A DNA stretch of 64,000 nt from an uncultured SAR116 cluster alpha proteobacterium (lineage in GTDB: Bacteria > Pseudomonadota > Alphaproteobacteria > Puniceispirillales > Marisalimonadaceae): NCBI GenBank assembly GCA_902578805.1, contig CACHEH010000004.1, forward strand, positions 1 to 64,000, read 5' to 3'. The notes beneath the pieces were generated by a model. That model did no database searches. It saw only the letters and a list, made by a program, of their open reading frames with translations, and was not told the origin of the DNA. The stretch's first letter is position 1; every line of letters begins with the position of its first letter. This document shows, in pieces, positions 1 to 7,289 of the stretch. Position numbers and translations under genes: made by a program.

Positions 1-468
1 GATTATTGGAAAATTGCTTATAAAATTTATTTTCATGAGCCACTTATGACAGTTCAAGAATCAAAGACGATGCAAAAAACAGTTTTTGGTTTAGATAAAT
101 CAAATGGACACATAAAAAATCTATTTTTAAGAGACAAGAAAAAAAACAATATATTATTAGTAGCCCATCAAGATACAATTATAGATCTAAAATTACTTGC
201 AAAAAATATAAATATGGATCGGTTAAGTTTTGGTTCGCCTGAAAGATTGATGGAAAATTTAGGTGTTTTGCCTGGTGCAGTCTCACCTTTTTCTATGATC
301 AACGGAGTTAAGAAAGATGTTAAGTTGTTTTTAGATAATAACTTAAAGTCATTTAAAAAAATTTTTGCACATCCTTTGGAAAACAATCAAACTGTAGAAA
401 TTTCGATTGATCAGCTTGAAATTTTTTTTAAAAAAATATCAGCCACACCTATTTGGATTAGTTTATAA
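1..468 (+). CDS. YbaK/EbsC (ProX-like) aminoacyl-tRNA deacylase domain protein, 5' truncated by window edge
   Basis: The frame is open from base 1 (DYWKIAYKIYFHEPLMTVQESKTM...). ProX-like pattern HEPL.TVQESK..., LRDKK..., LLVAHQDTIIDLK, SFGSPERLMENLGVLPGAVSPF, then D near the end. Confidence 0.75.
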   Translation, partial: DYWKIAYKIYFHEPLMTVQESKTMQKTVFGLDKSNGHIKNLFLRDKKKNNILLVAHQDTIIDLKLLAKNINMDRLSFGSPERLMENLGVLPGAVSPFSMINGVKKDVKLFLDNNLKSFKKIFAHPLENNQTVEISIDQLEIFFKKISATPIWISL

Positions 469-496
469 GTCAAAAATAAAAATTATTAAATAACAT

Positions 497-514
497 ATTA
501 TTCTCTCGAATAAT
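497..514. repeat. Inverted repeat ATTATTC-TCTC-GAATAAT upstream of the sox cluster
   Basis: Perfect 7-bp arms with a 4-nt spacer, between the ProX-like stop (468) and the soxS-like start (548). Confidence 0.5.
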
Positions 515-547
515 CATATATATTTACTAAAAAAATAGAGTAAAAAT

Positions 548-919
548 ATGTATTTTATTAAAACTTCTTTTTTAAACGTTTTTATTTCCTCTTTATTATT
601 TATAAAACTGACACTTAGTTCTGCCTCTGGAAACAATGGTTCTTTAATGTTAATGGTTACTGAAAAAACTTGTCTGGTCTGCAAGATATGGGAAAAACAG
701 GTTGGTAAAATATATCCTAAAACAGAAATAGCAAATAATTTTCCTTTATTTAGGATTGAAATTAAAGATTTTGTTAATTATTTCAAAATAGACTTAAAAA
801 AAACAAAAATCACACCCACGTTTATATTTATAGAGAACAATAAAGAAAAGGGTAGAATTATCGGATATACAAATCCCGAAATGTTTTGGTGGCAAGTTGA
901 CGAAATAGTTGGTGACTAA
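548..919 (+). CDS. soxS: Periplasmic thioredoxin-like protein, SoxS/SoxW type
   Basis: N-terminal signal-like hydrophobic stretch; CLVC (CxxC) followed by KIWEKQVGKIYPKTE; ITPTFIF cis-Pro region; directly upstream of soxYZ. Confidence 0.65.
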   Translation: MYFIKTSFLNVFISSLLFIKLTLSSASGNNGSLMLMVTEKTCLVCKIWEKQVGKIYPKTEIANNFPLFRIEIKDFVNYFKIDLKKTKITPTFIFIENNKEKGRIIGYTNPEMFWWQVDEIVGD

Positions 920-958
920 TATAGTAAATAAATTAATATTATTTTTTTGGAGATTTCA

Positions 959-1420
959 ATGAAACAACAAAAAATGAAAATAATATCAAGAAGGAGCATT
1001 TTGCTCTTAATGGGTGGTGTTGCTAGTTCTGCATTATTTACAAAATTTGCAATGGCTAAGCCTAATCTTGCTCTACAAAAAATTAAAGAAATTAGTAAAA
1101 GCAAAGTAGAAGAAGTCGACTTATTTCTTGACGTACCTGAAATTGCAGAGAATGGGAATCAGGTAAAAGTTAGTTTTGATATTGATAGCCCAATGACTAA
1201 AGATGATTTTGTAAGAACTGTTTATTTACTAGCGGATGGTAATCCGGCTCCAAATGTTGCTAAGTTTTCATTTACAACTGACATGGGTGTATGCTCTGCT
1301 ACAACAAGGATGAGATTGTCAAAAACACAAAATGTGTATCTTTTGGCGGAGTATAATAATGGTAAATTTGCAATGACAAAATCTAAAGTTAAAGTAACTA
1401 TCGGCGGTTGTGGCGGTTAA
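959..1420 (+). CDS. soxY: Thiosulfate-oxidizing carrier protein SoxY
   Basis: Tat-like N-terminus (SRRSILLLMGGVASS) and the diagnostic C-terminal GGCGG. ATG at 959 with upstream TTGGAG is preferred to the TTG at 947. Confidence 0.92.
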   Translation: MKQQKMKIISRRSILLLMGGVASSALFTKFAMAKPNLALQKIKEISKSKVEEVDLFLDVPEIAENGNQVKVSFDIDSPMTKDDFVRTVYLLADGNPAPNVAKFSFTTDMGVCSATTRMRLSKTQNVYLLAEYNNGKFAMTKSKVKVTIGGCGG

Positions 1421-1436
1421 AAAGGAGATAATTTAC

Positions 1437-1763
1437 ATGTCTAAAATTAAACCAAGAGGTAAAGTACCAAAAAAAGCGGCAATTGATGAAATAATAGAGA
1501 TAAAAACATTAATAAGACATCCAATGCACAGTGGGCGAATGAAAGATAAAGACGGTAAAAATATTCCCAAACGAATAATCAATAAATTTTTAGTTAAGTT
1601 TAATGGTAAACAAGTCTTTGGGATGGATTTAGAACCATCTATATCAACTAATCCATACATAGCATTTCCTTTCAAGGCAAAGAAATCGGGCACTTTTGAC
1701 TTTGAGTGGACTGACGACAATGGTGAAAAATATACAATGTCCAGAAAAATGGATGTGTCTTAA
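1437..1763 (+). CDS. soxZ: Sulfur compound chelating protein SoxZ
   Basis: Follows soxY; AAAGGAGAT RBS before ATG 1437; KPRGKVPKKA..., IKTLIRHPMHSGR typical of SoxZ. Confidence 0.92.
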   Translation: MSKIKPRGKVPKKAAIDEIIEIKTLIRHPMHSGRMKDKDGKNIPKRIINKFLVKFNGKQVFGMDLEPSISTNPYIAFPFKAKKSGTFDFEWTDDNGEKYTMSRKMDVS

Positions 1764-1779
1764 ATCTTAAGGTTCTGAA

Positions 1780-3057
1780 TTGAAAAAAAATAAACAAAAA
1801 GAATTGAAAATTAATCGAAGAGAGTTGCTAGCTGGCTCTGCTTCATTAGGAGCTATAGCTCTTTCTTCTAAAGTTGGGTATTCAAAAGATACAAATCAAA
1901 ATAATTTACCTCCCAATGTTCCAGAGTGGACTGGCGTACTTGGTGAAGGTGTTGATGCGAACCCTTATGGCATGCCCTCAGAATTCGAAAATAATGTAAT
2001 CAGAAGGAATGTTGAATGGTTAACAGCTAGTACAGAGTCTTCAGTGAATTTCACTCCTATTCAAGATTTAGAGGGCATTATAACCCCAAATGGTTTATGT
2101 TTTGAAAGACATCATGGGGGTGTTTCAATTATAAACCCTAGAGATTACCGTTTAATGATTAATGGGTTAGTTGATAGGGAAATGATTTTTACACTAGATG
2201 ACTTAAAAAGATTTCCACAAACAAATAAATTTTATTTTCTAGAATGTGCGGCTAATGGTGGAATGGAATGGAAAGGCTCTCAACTTAATGGATGTCAATA
2301 TACCTTTGGAATGGTTCATAATGTTCAATATACAGGGGTTAAGCTATCAGATTTAATTTTAGAAACTGGACTAAAACCAAAGGCAAAATGGGTGCTTGCT
2401 GAGGGTAGTGATTCTTCAGGAATGACAAGATCTATACCTATCGAAAAAATTCTCGATGATTGTATGATTGCTTGGGCTATGAATGGTGAAGCTTTGAGAT
2501 CTGAACAAGGATATCCAGCTAGACTTGTTGTTCCAGGCTGGGAAGGTAATATGTGGGTTAAGTGGTTAAGAAGACTAGAATTTGGTGACATGCCCTACAT
2601 GACAAGAGAAGAAACTTCAAAATACACAGATCTATTACCTGACGGGAAAGCAAGAATGTTTACATGGGTAATGGACGCAAAATCAGTTGTAACCTCCCCT
2701 AGTCCGGAAAAGTCTATTTTATATAGAGGTATTCACCAGTTAAGAGGTCTTGCGTGGTCTGGCAGAGGAAAAATCAAACGTGTTGATGTCTCTCTAGATG
2801 GAGGAAAAAACTGGCAAACTGCAAAATTACATGATCCTGTAATGAGTAAAAGCTTAGCAAGATTTACACTACCATTTGAATGGAATGGTCAAGAGCTACT
2901 TGTTCAATCAAGAGCTATTGATGAAACAAATTATGTACAACCAACTATTCATGAACTTCAAAAATTAAGAGGTGTCAATTCAATTTATCATAATAATTCC
3001 ATTGCAACTTGGAAAGTTAATAAAGATGGAACGGTAGACAATGTTCGCCTTGGTTAA
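1780..3057 (+). CDS. soxC: Sulfite/sulfane dehydrogenase molybdopterin subunit SoxC
   Basis: Tat motif NRRELLAG; sulfite-oxidase fold motifs (FLECAANGG, YTGVKLSDLI, GYPARLVVPGWEGNMWVKWLRRLEF). Apparent TTG start. Confidence 0.92.
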   Translation: MKKNKQKELKINRRELLAGSASLGAIALSSKVGYSKDTNQNNLPPNVPEWTGVLGEGVDANPYGMPSEFENNVIRRNVEWLTASTESSVNFTPIQDLEGIITPNGLCFERHHGGVSIINPRDYRLMINGLVDREMIFTLDDLKRFPQTNKFYFLECAANGGMEWKGSQLNGCQYTFGMVHNVQYTGVKLSDLILETGLKPKAKWVLAEGSDSSGMTRSIPIEKILDDCMIAWAMNGEALRSEQGYPARLVVPGWEGNMWVKWLRRLEFGDMPYMTREETSKYTDLLPDGKARMFTWVMDAKSVVTSPSPEKSILYRGIHQLRGLAWSGRGKIKRVDVSLDGGKNWQTAKLHDPVMSKSLARFTLPFEWNGQELLVQSRAIDETNYVQPTIHELQKLRGVNSIYHNNSIATWKVNKDGTVDNVRLG

Positions 3058-3685
3058 GGAATTATTAACATTTTTATTCTTATTATCCATACCTAATTTA
3101 ATTATCGCAGAGGAAAGAAAATTCAATCTTGGAAAGATTGCAACCAAGACAGAAATTGCTGGTTGGGATATCGATGTAAGGCCTGATGGATTAGGAGCAC
3201 CACTAGGCAGCGGAAATGCAATAAATGGTGAAGAAGTTTATGCTGAACAATGTGCTTCATGTCACGGAGACTTTGGGGAAGGACTTGACAGGTGGCCAGA
3301 ATTAGTTGGTGGTGAAGATAGTCTAGACACTCACGACCCTGTAAAAACTACTGGCAGTTATTGGCCTTACGCATCAACTATGTATGATTATATCTATCGT
3401 GCAATGCCTTTTGGTGTAGCTCAGTCACTAACTCATGATGAAACCTATCAGGTAGTTGCTTATCTTCTATATATGAATGAAATTATCGAAGAAGATTTTG
3501 TTTTAAATGATAAAAATATTGGTAAAATAAAAATGCCAAATGTTGAAGGTTTTCTTATGCCTGATCCGAGACCAGATATTGCAAATGTTAACGGTAATCC
3601 ATGCATGCAAAATTGTAATACGCCAACTAAAATAATTGGCAAAGCTCGTGATATTGACGTAACCCCAGAAGAAGAAAAATCCTAA
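3041..3685 (+). CDS. soxD: SoxD-like cytochrome c, short monoheme form
   Basis: Signal peptide; one CASCH heme motif with YWPYASTMYDYIYRAMPFG; overlaps soxC by 17 nt. No second CxxCH. Confidence 0.85.
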   Translation: MFALVKELLTFLFLLSIPNLIIAEERKFNLGKIATKTEIAGWDIDVRPDGLGAPLGSGNAINGEEVYAEQCASCHGDFGEGLDRWPELVGGEDSLDTHDPVKTTGSYWPYASTMYDYIYRAMPFGVAQSLTHDETYQVVAYLLYMNEIIEEDFVLNDKNIGKIKMPNVEGFLMPDPRPDIANVNGNPCMQNCNTPTKIIGKARDIDVTPEEEKS

Positions 3686-3700
3686 ATATAAGGGAAAATT

Positions 3701-5389
3701 ATGCGTTCCAGACGTGAATTCATTCAACTAGCATCTATATCAGCAATGCTGTTGGCAACTAAATCATGGAGCTCCGTTGCTGCTAAACAAAAGTTAAGCA
3801 TTGAAGATTTGTTAGATTTTGATACTAAAGGTCAAGTTACATTGTTACATTTGACAGATTTACATGGGCAATTAAAGCCAATATATTTTAGACCACCTTC
3901 AGAAAACTTTGGTGTAGGCAAATATGAAGGTATACCACCTCACTTAGTAGGTGAAGAATTTCTTAAACATTTTAATATTTTACCAGGATCACCATTAGCA
4001 TATGCACATACTATGGTTGATTATGTTCCTTTAGCATTGGAATATGGAAAATTAGGAGGTTTGGATCATACGGCAACATTAATCAATAAAATTCGTTCTG
4101 ATAGAGGTGAAGACAAAGTTCTTCTTTTGGACGGTGGTGATACTTGGCAAGGATCTTATACGTCACTCAAAACTCAGGGTGAAGATATGGTAGAACTCAT
4201 GAAAGCTATAGGAACGGAGGCGATGGTTGGTCATTGGGAATTTACGCTTGGTCAAGCACGAGTAAATGAACTCATAGAAAAGATGGGATATCCTTTTTTA
4301 GGAGGAAACGTATTTGATACTGAGTGGGACGAGCCTGTATTTGAAAGTACAGCGTTTTTTGAAAAAGGTGGTGTGAATGTAGCTGTAATAGGACAACATT
4401 TCCCATATACTCCCATAGCAAATCCCGGTTACTTAGTAAAAGGTTGGTCTTTTGGAATTAGACCTGAGATTATTCAAAAAAATGTTATTAAGGCAAGGAA
4501 AAAGGGTGCTGAAATAGTAGTGCTTCTTTCTCATAACGGTTTTGATGTGGATCAGAAGTTAGCAACAATTGTAAATGGTATAGATGTTATTTTAACAGGT
4601 CATACTCATGATGCTATACCTAAAGCAATCAGAATAAATGAAACACTTCTTTTATCGTCTGGTTCCCACGGAAAATATTTAGGCAGAATAGACTTAAAGG
4701 TTAATAATGGTAAAGTTGTAGAAACAAGTTCTAATCTAATACCAATCTTTTCTGACGTAATACCACCAGATAAAGAAATAAGTAATTTAATTAATAAAGT
4801 AAGATTACCTTTTGAAAAAGAATGTAATCGTGTAATAGGGGAAACAGAAACACTTTTATACAGAAGGGGTAACTTTAATGGAAGTTGGGATGATGTAATT
4901 TGTGACACAATCATTCAAGAAAGAGATACTGAAATATCATTAAGTCCTGGTTTTAGATGGGGTACTTCAATTTTACCAGGACAAAAGATTACAATTGACG
5001 ATATTTATTCCCAAACAGCTATGAATTATCCAGAGGTTTATAGGACTGAAATGACAGGAAAAATGATTAAAGACATTCTCGAAGATGTTTGCGATAATAT
5101 TTTTAATCCAGATCCCTTTTTTCAACAAGGTGGTGATATGGTTAGAGTTGGTGGTCTCACATATACTTGTAGCCCAAAAAATGAGATTGGAAAAAGAATA
5201 AGCAATTTGAGAATAGTATCTACAGATAAACCCTTAGAGGCAAGCAAGAAATATATTGTAGGTGGTTGGGGATCAATTAATCCTAACGTTAAAGGCCCTC
5301 CCATTTATAACTTATTAGAAAATTATATTTCCAATAAAAAAATGCTTAAAAAAAATAATCTAAATACTGTAAAGGTTAAAGGGATGTAA
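3701..5389 (+). CDS. soxB: Thiosulfohydrolase SoxB (5'-nucleotidase family)
   Basis: Tat-like RSRREFIQLASIS; LLHLTDLHGQLKP, LLLDGGDTWQGS, GHWEFTLG, LSHNGFDVDQKLA, GHTHD. Confidence 0.92.
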   Translation: MRSRREFIQLASISAMLLATKSWSSVAAKQKLSIEDLLDFDTKGQVTLLHLTDLHGQLKPIYFRPPSENFGVGKYEGIPPHLVGEEFLKHFNILPGSPLAYAHTMVDYVPLALEYGKLGGLDHTATLINKIRSDRGEDKVLLLDGGDTWQGSYTSLKTQGEDMVELMKAIGTEAMVGHWEFTLGQARVNELIEKMGYPFLGGNVFDTEWDEPVFESTAFFEKGGVNVAVIGQHFPYTPIANPGYLVKGWSFGIRPEIIQKNVIKARKKGAEIVVLLSHNGFDVDQKLATIVNGIDVILTGHTHDAIPKAIRINETLLLSSGSHGKYLGRIDLKVNNGKVVETSSNLIPIFSDVIPPDKEISNLINKVRLPFEKECNRVIGETETLLYRRGNFNGSWDDVICDTIIQERDTEISLSPGFRWGTSILPGQKITIDDIYSQTAMNYPEVYRTEMTGKMIKDILEDVCDNIFNPDPFFQQGGDMVRVGGLTYTCSPKNEIGKRISNLRIVSTDKPLEASKKYIVGGWGSINPNVKGPPIYNLLENYISNKKMLKKNNLNTVKVKGM

Positions 5390-5390
5390 T

Positions 5391-5422
5391 TTTAGAAGGC
5401 AATCAAAAGATTGCCCTCTAAA
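5391..5422. terminator. Bidirectional hairpin between convergent soxB and fccB-like genes
   Basis: TTTAGAAGGCAATC-AAAA-GATTGCCCTCTAAA: 14-nt arms with one mismatch, flanked by A/T runs. Confidence 0.75.
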
Positions 5423-5429
5423 GTTTTAA

Positions 5430-6710
5430 TTAAGAAAACATATCGGAAGTTATACCTGAATACCATCCAATTGATTCTTCATAAGTTGCTTTTCTAAGGT
5501 TACTATCTTCACCTGTTTTTGAAATAAACCCACTTGTTTTATCTATTTTCTCATCAGTAGCCTTGTAATTTGCTCCAACCTTGATACCGTCATTGGTTGC
5601 AACTAAGGACCAGCAAGTATTAGCAAAACGAGGAGTAAAGACTTTACTGCCTGTTAAGCTTCCTCGTATGTGGTTTGCAGCAACTTTAGCTTGACTGTTA
5701 GCTGAGAAACCAGATTTAGGCATTGATTTAGCAATTGATGCATCGCCAAGAACATAAATATTTTCGTCAGCTTGAGCTTGCATAGATGCAGGAACGATTG
5801 GACACCAATCACCATTGTTTACACCAGCGTTCATAGCTATACGTCCAGCTCTTTGAGCAGGTACAACACTTGCTGCATCTGCTTTAAAAGTGTCTAAATC
5901 AGTTTCAAACTCCATGGTTGCAGCATTAATTTTTTTGATGCCGCCATGAGTTTCTGCGCTTATCCATTCAATCATTCCTGGATAATGCTTCTGCCAACCT
6001 TCCATAAATAAACCTTGTTTAGAAAACTTATTTTTAGGATCTAAAATTACAATTTTAGCTGTAGGATTAGATTTTTTAAATTGATGAGCAATCATTGAAA
6101 CTCTCTCATAAGGTCCAGGCGGGCAACGATATGGGTTTGGTGGAGGCACCATAACAAATGTTCCACCTTTCTTCATACCTTTAACCTGATTCTTTAACAA
6201 TTGAACTTGTGTACCAGATTTCCATGCGTGTGGCATTTTAGATTGAGCTTCTGCAGAGTATCCGTTTACACTTTCAAACTTAAGATCAATTCCAGGCGAA
6301 ATTACAAGTTTATCATATGAAATACTTTCGCCAGAACCTAGATTAACTTTTTTTGCAGCATTATTAACAGATAGAGCCCATTCATGAACCATATTAACTC
6401 CATGATTTACTGCTAATCCGTAATAATTATGACCTATAGAACCATAAGCCCTAAAGTCTCCTAAATAAAGATTTGAGAAGAAACATGTATAATATCTCTT
6501 CGATGCTTCAACTAAAGTAACATCAATTGCTCCTTTTGAGTCTTTAGCAATATATTTTGCTGCAGTCGCTCCACCTGCTCCACCGCCAATTACAACAACT
6601 CTTGGAAGTGCTCCAAAAGCAATTGAAGGCATTGACAGTGCCGTTGTTGTTGCAGCAGCTAGCCCAACGAAGGTACGTCTTTTCATTTTTGTCATGTAAT
6701 CCTCCTCCAA
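5430..6710 (-). CDS. fccB: Flavocytochrome c sulfide dehydrogenase flavoprotein subunit (FccB/SoxF-like)
   Basis: Tat motif RRTFVGLAA; FAD-binding VVVIGGGAGGATAAKYI; YTCFFSNLYLG; YVLGDASIAKSMPKSGFSANSQAK; C-terminal FCSD-type region. Confidence 0.87.
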   Translation of the reverse strand: MEEDYMTKMKRRTFVGLAAATTTALSMPSIAFGALPRVVVIGGGAGGATAAKYIAKDSKGAIDVTLVEASKRYYTCFFSNLYLGDFRAYGSIGHNYYGLAVNHGVNMVHEWALSVNNAAKKVNLGSGESISYDKLVISPGIDLKFESVNGYSAEAQSKMPHAWKSGTQVQLLKNQVKGMKKGGTFVMVPPPNPYRCPPGPYERVSMIAHQFKKSNPTAKIVILDPKNKFSKQGLFMEGWQKHYPGMIEWISAETHGGIKKINAATMEFETDLDTFKADAASVVPAQRAGRIAMNAGVNNGDWCPIVPASMQAQADENIYVLGDASIAKSMPKSGFSANSQAKVAANHIRGSLTGSKVFTPRFANTCWSLVATNDGIKVGANYKATDEKIDKTSGFISKTGEDSNLRKATYEESIGWYSGITSDMFS

Positions 6711-6766
6711 AAATTAATAAACTAATATAAATGTTAACGTTTTTTAATCGTAAGTAAAATTTTATT

Positions 6767-7087
6767 TTACTTTAATTTACTTAGATAAAGAGCAAGAGAA
6801 TTAATTTCTTCCTCACCAAGTCTTTCAGCAACCATTTGCATAACTGCGTTCTCTTTTTCTTTTGTTTTATAAGCTAAAATTTTTGTAATAAAGTGACTGG
6901 TCTTCATGCCTGTAATTTTCGGTATCCCTTGACCTAAACCAGTTGAATTATGACATGTAACACATTCACCAAATAGATGTTCACCATAATCAGCATCCGC
7001 ACCTACTAATTGATTCTGCTCGGCATATAATTTATTTGTTAAAAAAAAGCATAAAAAGATTAATAAAAGTATGGATTTTGACTTCAT
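6767..7087 (-). CDS. fccA: Small monoheme cytochrome c (FccA/SoxE-like partner)
   Basis: Signal peptide; CVTCH; GIPKITGM; 106 aa; immediately upstream of the fccB-like gene on the same strand. Confidence 0.77.
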   Translation of the reverse strand: MKSKSILLLIFLCFFLTNKLYAEQNQLVGADADYGEHLFGECVTCHNSTGLGQGIPKITGMKTSHFITKILAYKTKEKENAVMQMVAERLGEEEINSLALYLSKLK

Positions 7088-7217
7088 AACCTCCCCCAGG
7101 TTTAAAAGTTTAAAAAAAAATTACTTTCAATATCAATATATTAATTATTTCAAATTTATTTTTTTTATCAAGCTATAAATATACAAGACAGAATAATGTT
7201 GTTATGATCTTCTTTTG

Positions 7218-7258
7218 TAAGTAAATTACTTAAAACTGTTACCTGATTTATTAAATCA
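7218..7258. repeat. Two palindromes in the fccA/acnB divergent intergenic region
   Basis: TAAGTAA-A-TTACTTA (7218-7232) and TGATTTA-T-TAAATCA (7244-7258), each with 7-bp arms, centres 26 bp apart. Confidence 0.45.
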
Positions 7259-7289
7259 TTGCAGTAATTTTTTATTTTTAGGAAAGATT

